Shown here one piece after another: positions 14,567 through 24,530 of a stretch of DNA of 64,000 nt. This DNA is from Sordaria brevicollis (taxonomy: Eukaryota > Ascomycota > Sordariomycetes > Sordariales > Sordariaceae), in NCBI GenBank assembly GCA_033439795.1, contig JAUTDP010000001.1, forward strand, positions 5,022,001-5,086,000. The letters are read 5' to 3'. The position numbers and the translations under genes are program-made. Below the pieces are notes generated by a model. The model worked only from the letters and a program-made list of their open reading frames with translations. It ran no database searches and had not been told where the DNA came from. Positions within the stretch are counted from its first letter, which is position 1, and every line of letters begins with the position of its first letter.

Positions 14567-14638
14567 AGGACCGAACGCGAATTGAACGCGTGACCGTTCG
14601 GACTGCAGCCGAACGCTCTACCTCTGAGCTACCGGTCC
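14567..14638 (-). tRNA. tRNA-Cys (GCA)
   Basis: The minus strand folds as a complete cloverleaf without an intron. The acceptor is GGACCGG against TCGGTCC, with a U73 discriminator as expected for tRNA-Cys. The D stem is GCTC/GAGC, and the anticodon stem TTCGG/CCGAA encloses the loop CTGCAGT with anticodon GCA. The variable loop has 5 nt, and the T stem ACGCG/CGCGT encloses TTCAATT. It would decode UGC and, by wobble, UGU codons. Confidence 0.93.
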
Positions 14639-14856
14639 ATCTGGTTGTGTTGTAGATGTTGTTTGGGCCCTCAATATGGGCATAAGAACGAAAGTATAGA
14701 CATGGTGTCGAATGACAAGAGTATATATACACGACTATCTGACTTGAGTTTTGATCATGTACAAGATGGGAAGCAATATAGGCCGGCTCCGACACTGGAT
14801 GTTAGGAGCAAATCAAGGTCCGCAGTCCATGGCCTGTTACAAAGATCCTACAATAT

Positions 14857-17157
14857 TTAACCACTCGGAGAAGGCCACCGATCCAAAACCACCGGCGCCT
14901 TGCCCTCAACCACAAACTTCGCACTCGCTTTCACCGGCTCATCCACAGTAACGGTATACGTCCCCGGATACAAGACCGTATTCCCTTGCTCATCATACCG
15001 GGCAATATCCCCCAGTGTCCACTCCAGCTTTGCCGCCGTCTTCTTCCCCGGAGAGAGATTACGCAGCCGCGTGTATGACACCAGCGTCTTGATAGGGTAG
15101 GGTTTAGGGCCCACGTCTCCCGCCAAAAACGCCAGTACCACATAGTCCGACGACCGCTTCCCCGTGTTGTGGACTTCCACTTTTAACGGTGGAAGGGCAC
15201 AGGTGTCAGGATACTCATTATCGCAGCGTGCAAGAAGGTCCTTGATGTTCAAACGCGGCAAGGACGCAACCTTGGTTTTGAACGTGGTGTAGTGCAGCCC
15301 GAAACCAAACGGCTGGACCGCCGTGGGATACCACCTGTATGTCCGCCCTGGTAGCTTGTCGGTAGGCCGGAGGCTCATGTCTGTCATGGGGACCGCGGCG
15401 GTGTAGTTGGCAGGGTACTGCGTCACGGGCAAACGTCCAGCGGGACTCTTGAGGCCCGTGAGGATTTGCATGACTGCTGTTCCGCCGTCTTGACCCGGCC
15501 AGTTGGCCCAGAGAATGGAGTTGACTGATTTCGAAGCAAGGAGTGGTGTGTTGTCCAGTTGGTCACCCATTTGCACCACGACGAGTGGTTTGCCCAGTTT
15601 GCTCAGGGTCGTGATGAGCTGGAGTTGGGCTTCGGGCCAGTCAATGGTCATCCTGTCCTTTGTCTCGCCCGCTGCTGAGGTGTCCTGGCCGCCGAAATAC
15701 AAGATGTAGTTGGCATCTTTCGCTGCTGCTAGAGCGGCCTGGGTCCACGTGTCTTTGGCTGTGCTGTTTTGAAGGACCGGTCCGCCCGCTGTAGTGACAG
15801 TAAAGCCCATCGCTTTAGCTGCGTAAACGGGTGAGTGTTCAAAGTACGGTGTTCCGGAATAGCCGCCTGACAATGTCTTTGGGTCGTTGGCCCAGAACCC
15901 AATCATGGCCAGTTTCGACTTGGGGCCGGGCTTAGGACCCAGAGGGAGAGTCTTGTCGTGCTTCAACAGGACAATGCCCTCTGCAGCAGCCTGAAGCGCC
16001 ACCTCCTGTGACTTTGGAAGGTTGACGTCCTTCCAGCCGAGTGATGCATATTCTGAACGGTTGCCGTCAAAGTAGCCTACTTGCACGAGACCCTCATAAA
16101 GCCGCTTCAGAGCTCTGTCAACCGTCGATATCTTCAACAGACCCTGATTCCAGGCGCCGGGAATGTCCGAAGAGCCCTCGTACTCGCAGCTGCTGTCTAT
16201 GCCGGCCTCAAAGGCCAAAGCTGTACCCTCTGCGTTTGTTTTGGCGTAGTGATGATTTGCTGAGATGTCCAAGACGGCCTCGCAATCACTGGTAATGTAG
16301 TTGCCGGGCGCAGTCCAGTTCCAGTGCTCGCGGAGAACCGTTTGCATCAGGTACTCATTTGCGCAAGCTGGCACCCCATTGACAGCGTTGTAAGAACACA
16401 TGATGGAGCCAACCTTGGAGTCGCGTGCGCATTGTTGGAACGGCGACAAGTAGTACTCGGCCAGATCCTGCAGCGTGACCTTCGCATTGAAGTCATGCCG
16501 TGTCGAGCCGTTCCAGTCCTCAAAGTCGTTGGCGGCGTAGTGCTTGCAGGTAGCCACGATTCTGCGTTCTCGCGCAGGGCCTTCAAGTCCTTTGATCATG
16601 GATGCAGCGTAACGTTTGATGCGCAGAATATCCTCGCCGGGCGTCTCTGAGCCACGACCCCAGCGTGGGTCTTTGAAGGGGTTGACATTGGGGGTCCAGT
16701 AGTCGAAACCAGAAAACCCGGCGTTTCCAAAGGCTCGACCCTCGATGCCAATTACCTCGCCCACTTTTTCGATGAGTTCATCGTCGAATGTTGCTGCCAT
16801 GAGAAGGGGCATGGGAAATGAGGTAGACGAGTTGAAGGTGCCGGGGCCACTCCTGAATTGCGTTCCTGGGGCATATGCCACCCCATGGAGAGCCTCGCTC
16901 CACCAGTTGTAGGCCGGGAGGCCAATTCGGGGTGCTCCTTTGGACTTGCTGACGAGGTTTTGAAGCTTTTCCTCGGTCGTCATGGCCGCCACGAGGGCGG
17001 CTGCGCGTTGTCGTGGTGATAGGGAAGCATCGCAGACCTTGACACTGGCGAGAGGTCCCTTGGTACAGTCGGGATATGTTTGGAAGGGGAGGTCGATGGC
17101 AGAGACCAGTGCAGAACTGCAACTGAGCAGGCAGTATGAAGCCCAAGGCGACTTCAT
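14857..17157 (-). CDS. gh3-7: GH3 exo-1,4-beta-xylosidase, secreted
   Basis: The single-exon gene encodes a 766-residue glycoside hydrolase family 3 enzyme of the fungal beta-xylosidase (BxlB/Xyl) type, which releases xylose from xylo-oligosaccharides outside the cell. A signal peptide covers about residues 1-20. The N-terminal GH3 barrel contains NWWSEALHGVAY (84-95), RWGRGSETPGED (165-176), KHYAAND (205-211) and the nucleophile motif YITSDCEAV with Asp291. The (alpha/beta)6 sandwich and a fibronectin III-like C-terminal domain (DYVVLAFL...) follow. Length is normal for the family and all conserved blocks are intact. It is transcribed divergently from a GH93 arabinanase gene, suggesting co-regulated hemicellulose/pectin side-chain breakdown. 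The symbol follows my memory of the N. crassa locus and was not checked. Confidence 0.92.
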   Translation of the reverse strand: MKSPWASYCLLSCSSALVSAIDLPFQTYPDCTKGPLASVKVCDASLSPRQRAAALVAAMTTEEKLQNLVSKSKGAPRIGLPAYNWWSEALHGVAYAPGTQFRSGPGTFNSSTSFPMPLLMAATFDDELIEKVGEVIGIEGRAFGNAGFSGFDYWTPNVNPFKDPRWGRGSETPGEDILRIKRYAASMIKGLEGPARERRIVATCKHYAANDFEDWNGSTRHDFNAKVTLQDLAEYYLSPFQQCARDSKVGSIMCSYNAVNGVPACANEYLMQTVLREHWNWTAPGNYITSDCEAVLDISANHHYAKTNAEGTALAFEAGIDSSCEYEGSSDIPGAWNQGLLKISTVDRALKRLYEGLVQVGYFDGNRSEYASLGWKDVNLPKSQEVALQAAAEGIVLLKHDKTLPLGPKPGPKSKLAMIGFWANDPKTLSGGYSGTPYFEHSPVYAAKAMGFTVTTAGGPVLQNSTAKDTWTQAALAAAKDANYILYFGGQDTSAAGETKDRMTIDWPEAQLQLITTLSKLGKPLVVVQMGDQLDNTPLLASKSVNSILWANWPGQDGGTAVMQILTGLKSPAGRLPVTQYPANYTAAVPMTDMSLRPTDKLPGRTYRWYPTAVQPFGFGLHYTTFKTKVASLPRLNIKDLLARCDNEYPDTCALPPLKVEVHNTGKRSSDYVVLAFLAGDVGPKPYPIKTLVSYTRLRNLSPGKKTAAKLEWTLGDIARYDEQGNTVLYPGTYTVTVDEPVKASAKFVVEGKAPVVLDRWPSPSG

Positions 17158-17935
17158 GTTTAATCAACTGCCGCTGTCTTTGATATTCTTGGTAATTGAC
17201 ATCTATTCCCATGCATACCTACGATACGCCAGCATGGAGTCTTAAGTATTGACCGTTTCCTCACATGTCATTGAGACGACACCGTCATCTGCCGGGTCGC
17301 GATGCCGACTTTGCGCTCTTAGCTCTACGCGAACATTCCTGTTACCATGGAATTCGAAGATCTGAAGTTTGGGTTCAACGGCGAACCCCTCACCTTGGAA
17401 CTAGTAGACGAAGGGACGTTGCTGGCCGATTGGGGCGCATCGCATCTGGATAAAGTGATGCAGTAGCTGGGTTACATCCGGGTTATGTATATTAGCAAAA
17501 CCAGATCTGATGCGCACCTCTTATACCTGGTTGATGGTAATAAGACGGCATGATGAGCGCGCCAAGACCCTGACAGAACACCTCAACTCCGGCCCGACGG
17601 TGCGAACGTCGCCACGATGATCATCGCGGAGTCAGCCATATTAACTGCCAGGTACCATCGCAAGAAAGACTCGATCCGTGTGCGGGGAAGTTGTCAATAG
17701 TTTCTCCTCTCGGGAGCCCTATTCGTGCGGCTGTCAGTGTTGACTGACCGGTTTTAGTCGAACACGAGCTTGAAGTTCCCGACGGGAGTGTTGTTCTTTG
17801 GAGTCGGTGATGGTTGGGGTTGACTCGGTCCGATCTGGAACGGAGGAAAGTGAAGTCATAAAGAGGCCTAGGTAACGATGATGAACAGTCGATGCCACTC
17901 AAACCTCATGCCTACCTTACCATCTGAGCTCCACC
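17158..17935. promoter_or_regulatory. Shared 778-bp intergenic region of the GH3/GH93 pair
   Basis: The two secreted hydrolase genes are divergent and share this interval. I see no canonical XlnR/XLR-1 site (GGCTAAA). Two loose matches to the carbon-repressor consensus SYGGRG occur, GCGGGG at 17682-17687 and CTCCGG (reverse orientation) at 17587-17592, but such short matches are expected by chance. A stop-interrupted reading frame (17347-17700) occupies the middle. Confidence 0.4.
17347..17700 (+). pseudogene. Possible relic ORF between the hydrolases
   Basis: From the ATG at 17347 a protein-like frame begins MEFEDLKFGFNGEP and continues for 118 codons to a TAG at 17698-17700. It is broken by TAG at 17464-17466 and tandem TGA TGA at 17551-17556. 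Stretches on both sides of the stops (LGYIRVMYISK, GANVATMIIAESAIL) look coding. No family is recognised. It may be a dead gene hit by C-to-T/G-to-A changes, or a chance open frame; a 39-aa peptide is all that could be made. Confidence 0.3.
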
Positions 17936-19108
17936 ATGGTTAACATGAAACTCCCAACCCTTTTTCTCCTGTCATTCGCCGGTGCCGCTCTGGCAGGAAG
18001 CAAGTGCAAACCCGACCCGCCGCCCTTCAGCACCTTCCCGCGCCGCATCATCTACGACCCTCCCGCCGGCAAACGCGCCTCCTACCCGCGCCACGTCGAG
18101 CTCAGGGACGGCACTCTGCTCGTCACCTCCAGCGTCATTGGCGGCGACTTCCTGAACAACCGCAACTCCTCCTTCCCCGTCTTCGAGAGCAAAGACGGCG
18201 GCGTCCACTGGAAATGGATCTCCAACATCACCGACCAGGTCAACGGCTGGGGCATGAGCGCGCAGCCAGCTCTGCTTGAACTCTCAAAGCCGCTCGGCGG
18301 GTTCAAGCCGGGTACCATCCTCTTCTCCGGCAACAGCTGGAGCGAGAACGGCACGCGCATCGACCTGTACGCCAGCACCGACCGGGCGCGCACCTGGCAG
18401 TTCGTCAGCCACGTGGCCGAGGGCGGGCGTCCCAACACGACCAACGGCGCCACGCCTATCTGGGAACCTTTCCTGCTTGAGTACGACGACGAGCTGATTG
18501 TCTACTACTCGGACCAGCGTGACCCCAAGCACGGCCAGAAACTTGCTCATCAGCGGTCCAAGGATCTCCGCAACTGGGGTCCGCTCGTCAACGACGTCCG
18601 GTATGACGAGTATCTCGCTCGCCCCGGGATGACGGTCGTGGCCAAGATTGAGACTATCGACAAGTGGATTTTGGTGCACGAGTTCCCTGTTGGCAACTCG
18701 AGCTCGTACGGGGTTAACTACCCGGTGTACTACCGCATCGCGGACGAACCGACAAAGTTTGACTCGGCTCCTGGAATCCCGATTGTCATCGACGGAAAGC
18801 TGGCGCCGAATGCCTCGCCGTATGTGGTTTGGTCTCCTGCTGGCGGGCCAAACGGCACGATCGTGGTGTCGGACGCGGATCGGAGCGAGATCTATACCAA
18901 TCGGTTTGGTGGCGACCCGGACAAATGGGAGATGCATGCCATTGAGCAGCCTGCTGCTTACAGCCGGGCTTTGCATATCTTCAGAAAGCATCCCGAGCAT
19001 CTGATGGTGTTGGGTGGCGCGACGTTTGATGAAGGCGGCCCGGATGAGCTGAGCCTGAGTGTTTACGACTTGAAGGAGATATTGAAGACGAGGATCCATC
19101 CGGCGTGA
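17936..19108 (+). CDS. gh93-1: GH93 exo-1,5-alpha-L-arabinanase, secreted
   Basis: The uninterrupted 390-codon frame encodes a secreted six-bladed propeller hydrolase of family GH93 (the Arb93A/Abnx type), which releases arabinobiose from arabinan chains. The signal peptide ends near residue 20 (FLLSFAGAALA); either Met1 or Met4 could start it. Asp-box-like blades are visible (SKDGGVHWKW at about 85, STDRARTWQF), followed by TPIWEPFLLEYDDELIVYY and RPGMTVVAKI, which are typical of the family active-site region. Several N-glycosylation sequons (NSS, NIT, NTT, NGT) fit secretion. The gene is divergent to the GH3 xylosidase. An inverted-repeat element begins 42 bp after the stop codon. Confidence 0.88.
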   Translation: MVNMKLPTLFLLSFAGAALAGSKCKPDPPPFSTFPRRIIYDPPAGKRASYPRHVELRDGTLLVTSSVIGGDFLNNRNSSFPVFESKDGGVHWKWISNITDQVNGWGMSAQPALLELSKPLGGFKPGTILFSGNSWSENGTRIDLYASTDRARTWQFVSHVAEGGRPNTTNGATPIWEPFLLEYDDELIVYYSDQRDPKHGQKLAHQRSKDLRNWGPLVNDVRYDEYLARPGMTVVAKIETIDKWILVHEFPVGNSSSYGVNYPVYYRIADEPTKFDSAPGIPIVIDGKLAPNASPYVVWSPAGGPNGTIVVSDADRSEIYTNRFGGDPDKWEMHAIEQPAAYSRALHIFRKHPEHLMVLGGATFDEGGPDELSLSVYDLKEILKTRIHPA

Positions 19109-19149
19109 TTTACCTCGTAGTTGTTATGGATTATAGTGATAGCCATTGT

Positions 19150-19288
19150 TACCGCAGAATTCCGGGGGATATATCTTCAGGGTTGACTGGATTTCCCTGG
19201 CATAACCCGATCCCTAAGGCAATTTGGAGGTACTTTTGCACGTTTAACCCTGAGAACCTGAAGATATATCCCCCGGAATTCTGCGGTA
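19150..19288. mobile_element. MITE-like element with 32-bp perfect terminal inverted repeats
   Basis: Positions 19150-19181 and 19257-19288 are perfect reverse complements, with about 75 bp between them and partial continuation of the inverted repeat inward (AGGGTT/AACCCT). The outermost bases are TA on each side, as with TA-targeting Tc1/mariner-type insertions. There is no coding capacity. It lies just downstream of the GH93 stop codon, so it is probably within the 3' UTR or terminator and would form a strong RNA hairpin. Confidence 0.75.
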
Positions 19289-19612
19289 TGTAATGACCGG
19301 AGCGTGGCGTATTGTTTCGTGTGGTGATGCAAAAGCGAGATTTGTCATGTTGCATGCAGATGTTGTCGGAAGATCACATGTTGTAAAGATGCACAAAATA
19401 TCATATTTTGTGCAAGGAATCATAGCTGTAGCAAAACAATATCAACGAGAACGTTCATACCAACACTACCAGTGCAGCATACCAAAAAAAGAATTAGGAA
19501 GGTGCAGAAAGAAAGAATAATTCTTGCAGAAGAGAAAAACCAGAAATGATAATAGTAATGTAAAAAGTAATGATTGGAAAAGTGAGAAGGCAAAATAGTC
19601 AAAAAATCAAAC

Positions 19613-19701
19613 TCCCCTCGACCGGAATCGAGCCGGTGACCTTTCGGTATACAATCAAGACAATTACAGCCGAACGTGATAGCCAACTACACCACAAGGG
19701 G
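19613..19701 (-). tRNA. tRNA-Tyr (GTA), intron-containing
   Basis: The minus strand has acceptor CCCCTTG/CGAGGGG with discriminator A73, a GTGT...ATCAC D arm, an anticodon stem TTCGG/CCGAA, a variable loop AGGTC and a T arm ACCGG-CTCGATT-CCGGT. Between the anticodon strands lie 22 nt. Reading T33 then GTA as the anticodon leaves a 15-nt intron (19649-19663) directly after position 37, the standard eukaryotic place. C1-G72 and A73 are Tyr identity elements. The D and T arms look somewhat Val/Glu-like, so the isotype is slightly less certain than the gene itself. Confidence 0.8.
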
Positions 19702-20266
19702 TTTTATTTGTTGGAAGTGCCGCACAGATCTATGCCTCAAGTAGTAATTGCAAAACGAAAGCTGCGTGCATAGGATGGTTGTGATGCTATTCACAACATG
19801 CATTTGGATAAAGGTTAGGGATGGTGAAATGGGTTTTGGTAAGGCGAGGTTATGCGGGATCAAGATGTGTAAACACAGGTTCAAGAGATAGTCCACTGGA
19901 CTGGCAGAGGTGCACCTTGCTTGACCTTTGGTCTCCGGAGATCAACAGGAAGTAGGGAGTGGCAATGGTGAATGACGCTTGCTTTTTACCTTTCGTTGCA
20001 GGCTGATATCTGCAAGTATGATCATCAGCGAAATCGAAGAATTATTTTATCAAAACATCATGAGATACTGGTAGAGAACAAGAATACAACGCTAGCATTA
20101 CCAACGAGACTATCCTGGAACTATCAAGGAGATTTCCAACTGGTCGTCATAATAGATTGCAAAGTGAAAATACAAGACCATACCATTCTCAAACCAAGCC
20201 AAAGGCAGAAAAGTCAAGCTACTCGAATGCGTCGAAGAGGGGGTTTCTACCCCAGACGAGTACCCA
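19702..20266. other. Intergenic, no gene seen
   Basis: This lies between tRNA-Tyr and the 3' end of the calpain gene. It is unique, normal-composition DNA with short chance frames only, and probably holds the calpain 3' UTR. Confidence 0.5.
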
Positions 20267-23200
20267 TCACACCTGTCCCTCAGCCACAGTCTTCTCCCTC
20301 TCCTTTCCCTCCAGCGTCGCATCCTTCGCGCTGTCATCAACATCCAGGACTTTTTCCACCTGCTCTTCCTGCTTCTTCTCAGATCCATTCTCATCAGCCT
20401 TCTTCCCCGTTTCAGCAGTCTCGTCATTTCTCTTCTCTTTCTGTTCCTTCTCTTCGCCCGCGTCAGGCTCTTCCTTGCTCTTCTTCTTTCCCTTCTTGAA
20501 CCCCTTAGTCCACTTACTTCCCTTCTCCTTCTCTTTCTCATGCTTCTTCTTGGCATCCTTCTCATCGTCGCTCATAATTTCCCACGGGTTAGGTCTGATG
20601 ACTTTCAATTTGACCATCTCCGTTGTCTCCTTCTTCCCCTTCTTCTCTTCCACTTCCGCTTTCTCCCCACCTTCACCTGCCTGTTTTTCTTCGGTCTGGT
20701 CAACACGATAATAAACCCTCAACCCCACCACCGCCACAGCATTCCACGGATTCCTCTCAAACTCCGCATTCACATCCACAGGAGGGCCAATAATAGGCCC
20801 GTGACTGTGACGATGATGATGACCTCGACCACGAGGATAGTCCCGACCTCTAGGATGCGGTCCTGGTCCTGGTCCTGGCATTGGCATAGGAGGACCGGGC
20901 TGTATAATCGGTTGCGCCGGCGGCGGAGGTGGTGGCGGCATGACAGCTGTTTGGTGACGCGATCCTGACTGGTCGAGTCTGCCGTTACGACGAGCATCAT
21001 CGCGGATGTGTATGTCGAGTTCTCGTTCGGATATGTCGGAGATGCTGGAGATGCTGTATGTGTCGTCTGTGTCTGACGAGGAAGGAGAAGCCCCAGTAGA
21101 GCTATCGTCGTAGAAGAGCCCGTCGTTACCACGCCTTTGGTGAGGCTCGTTGATGAAAACTCCACGTTGCGATGGTCGTGGTGGTGGAGGCCCGTACCGG
21201 TTCCGGGCGCGACGGGGCGATGGACCCATGTCTACTGGTGGGTGCATGTATTCGGGAGATATTCCGCGCATTCGAGAGGAAGGTCGTCGCAGGCTTTGGT
21301 CTTGAAGACCGGGTGGCGGAGGCGGGGGCGGTTGGAGCGTGCGTTGTTCGGAAGGGACCTCAAGATGAGAAGGAGCAGGCGGAGGCGGAGGCGGAGGCTG
21401 TGTCTGCTTACTAACGTCTGCCGCCTTCTGTTGTTGTCCCTGCTCTGGTCCGTTGTTGTCGACCTTGTCTTCTAACATAAACTCTAGCTCCTGCTTCAGA
21501 CTAGAGAAAAGGTTGACAGCCGCTCGCAGCTTGTTCTCAATCTCTTTTGTGCGATCAGAACCTCTTCCACCTTCAGCCTGGGTGGGGTCCTGTGGCTGCG
21601 CCGGTTGAGGGGCATCGTTCAGTATTTTATTGGTCTCCGACGATGGTCCTGATTGCATGTTAACTGGACCCTGGGCGCTTGCTTCCTTTGGCTGCTCCGA
21701 GGGGGGAGTAACAGATTTGGCGGAAGATTCATTACCCTGCTGTTGTGTTGAAGTCGATGGTGGCGTCTGTGCATCCGTAGACGGAACTTCAGAAGCGTTG
21801 TTATCTTCCCCAATAGGAGCGGGCAGGACAGGCTCAGGAAGCTTTTCTGATGTATCGACCTCGGTAGCACCTGCACTGCTCACGGAGGGTGTGGGTTGTC
21901 CGGCATCTGTCGACGGCGCAGTATCAGTAGCCGGGGTTGCCTCCATGCGCTCACCAGCAGGATTCAAGGCCGCACTAAGACTGAAACCACCGTCTTTGCC
22001 CTCCGTCTTTTGCCCGTCGACAGCACCAGCAGGAGTATCTTTAGCCTGCTGTTCCTTAGCCTCCTCTCTTTTGGCTTTCTTCTTTTCCTGCTTCGCTTTG
22101 TGCTTCTCCTCTCGCTTCTCTGCTTTCCGCTTCATTCTCTCCTTGTTCTTCTCCACTCGGCGCTTCTGTCTCTCCCAGCTCTTCATCCGGTTGTAGAAGC
22201 TAATCTCCTTCTCCTCCATGATTGCCTTTCGAAGGCTCTCACGCTGCTTGTCCTTCTTCCGCTGTTCGTAGGCCTCGCGGGCTGCTTTCTCCTCAGGACT
22301 TTCCTGGATCTTGGCCTTGCTATGCGCCAAGTCGTAGGAGAGGCCGATACGAAGCAGCTTCTCGCGATGGTGACGAGCATTGTTCCGTACGACATCCTCG
22401 GTCGGTAGAACCCATTCGTTGCGAGTGGCATCGATCTTAACGAGGACCAAGTATTCGCCAGCGTCAAGGTCTAGCTCGACGTTGATGGAGCGGTTCATGC
22501 GCGCAGAGTGTTGGGTCCTAACCAGGTAGTCGTCCTCTCCAGCACGATGTACGCGGAAGTTGAGCTCAAACCGGTATTGGCCTTCCAGCCCACGGAAGTA
22601 TCGGTCATCTAGCTGGGACAGAACGATAACCACAGGACCGCCTTTCGCCAGCGTGAAGGCGAACTTTGTGTCGTGGTACTCCAAGGTCCAAGGTACGGAG
22701 AGTGTTGTCCAGATGGAGGTAACCTTCCAGTCTGGTCCAAACAGGCGGGTTCGATCGAAGGCCTGGAACTTGCGTAAGAAGTCTCTATACGAAATCCAAA
22801 ACGCACCGTCGTCACCGAACCGATGACCTAGTTTCTGGAGCCATTCTGGAGTCCATTCCTTTGAGCCGTCGCCTTGAAAGTATGTTAGTCAATTTCCTAA
22901 TGTGAAATGCTGTTCAAGACTTACTCCAAGGCCCCGTCCATTCCCCCTTTCCCCAGGGGTTCTTCAGCAACAGAAGTCGCTCCCCGTCAATGTCAACCGC
23001 CTTCATGACAGAATAGGCATGCTGTTCCATGATGCCCTTTCTGTCACCATAACCGCGTCCCCTGTTCATCACTGTTAGCTTCTTATATGCGATGTTGGAA
23101 GTAGTAGAACAACTCACCAGACTCCAGTAGAGCAGCCAAAGAGAAACTGCTCATTAACCTTCATGAGCTCCTCCTTCCAGAAGTGTTCCTTGTCGAGTAT

Positions 23201-24530
23201 GTCGGCAGTGTACAAGCCAGAGGTCACACCACCGGTAAGATCCTCAATGCCCTCGCCAGTGAACCCGCCCTCAATCGCCGCATAGTCTCCATGGGCTTTA
23301 GCATAAGCCTTCTCAAGCAGAGGCAGCCACGTCTCGTTCGGATTCTCGCACTGCGCAAAGTAAAGTGCACCGCTGTTGGATTGGTAAGTTTTCCTATAGA
23401 TCTCTTCCGAGTCTGGGCGGTCTCTATCATCCCATAACACTCGTTCCATGTGAAAACGGTCCATTGCTTCATCGTAGTCCGGTCTGGTGAGATAGAGCTG
23501 TTGTTGCTCTTGTCAGTTATTGCACTCTTAACCAGAAAACATTGCACAATTGACAAATGGCCTTACCTTATCGTCAATAATCTCGCTGAACCACTCTCCG
23601 TCCCGGTGGAAAACAAAGCCGTAGACACCAATGTTCTGATCATGAGCCACGCAAATCCGCTCAATGAGGCCAGGCTTATTGCTCATCGTGCACAGTGCTG
23701 CCATGAGCCAGCAGTCACCATCCCGGCCCTGGCGCACATCGTTCGCGTTGGGACCGTCGATGAAGAACTTTGGATCGTCAAAGATCTCACCAACGCGCTT
23801 GACCGACGCTGGCCGAAATTTGGATCCAGGCATTCTCCCTTGCGGAGACAGCGGTGAACCCCGATCTCCCTCTTCGCCTTTGCTCTTGTTCTTGGATTTT
23901 ATGCGATCCTCCGCCCTGGTAAAAGTATCCTGGTCACGATCGTCATAGTCTCTCCTGTGACGACGAGATCGCGACCGAGGACGTGGTAGGTGGTTGTAGT
24001 CCGAGTCGGATTCGCTACTGGAAAAATCGATAAAGTTCTCGTTACTGAGCGATTCGAGGCAATCGCGCCTACCCATCTTCAGATCGTATTCGAGGTCAAA
24101 ATGCGGGTCCCTGTACTTCTGGTTGACACGGCGGCATTCTTGAACGATCTTTTCCACCTTGGCCCTGCAGATAGCCGCGGCCTCTTCGAAGGACGCCTGC
24201 GCATTTGTCCCACCTCCCACCTCCTTGGCTGAGTTGCGCTTGGCGAGCCTCTCAGCGTACTCATTTTTGGGCAGAACGGTGGTGGCTGCAGGATTTGTAA
24301 GCCTTCAGGCTCTCCAAGTGCCGAGCTGAAAAAGAGATCAGGTTGAAATTGTAGGTATACATACCTTTTCCCGGCACTCTCGCGTTGAACTTGGTCCAAA
24401 ACTCATCCACCTTGCTTTGCGGTGTCCTGTACTTGTGATGCTGGTTCCAATGTGCTCCATGAGGTTGATAAAGTGTCATTTCCGCCAGGACCGACCTTCC
24501 TCCTGGCGTAGGAGACGGAGACCGTGACAT
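20267..24530 (-). CDS. Calpain-family cysteine protease (C2) with long proline-rich/coiled-coil tail
   Basis: Five exons are inferred: 24530-24365, 24285-23567, 23497-23118, 23061-22925 and 22872-20267. They give a 1335-aa protein. After a basic, Ser/Arg-rich N terminus the C2 peptidase domain contains all three catalytic residues: Cys247 in QGRDGDCWLMAAL, His436 in MEQHAYSVMKAV, and Asn456 in LLLKNPWGKGEWTGPWS. A C2-like/calpain III beta domain follows (WISYRDFLRKF...; NVELDLDAGEYLVLVKI). The second half is disordered: a K/E/R-rich coiled coil, several polyproline runs (up to 7 prolines) and a highly charged KE-rich C terminus. No EF hands are seen, so it is a non-classical calpain, presumably a cytoplasmic processing protease. 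Introns are 52-79 nt with good splice sites. Confidence 0.88.

Noticed and set aside
18284..19099. 271-codon minus-strand ORF antisense to GH93
   Set aside because: Mirror of a high-GC coding frame; no domain, while the plus strand is a complete GH93 enzyme.
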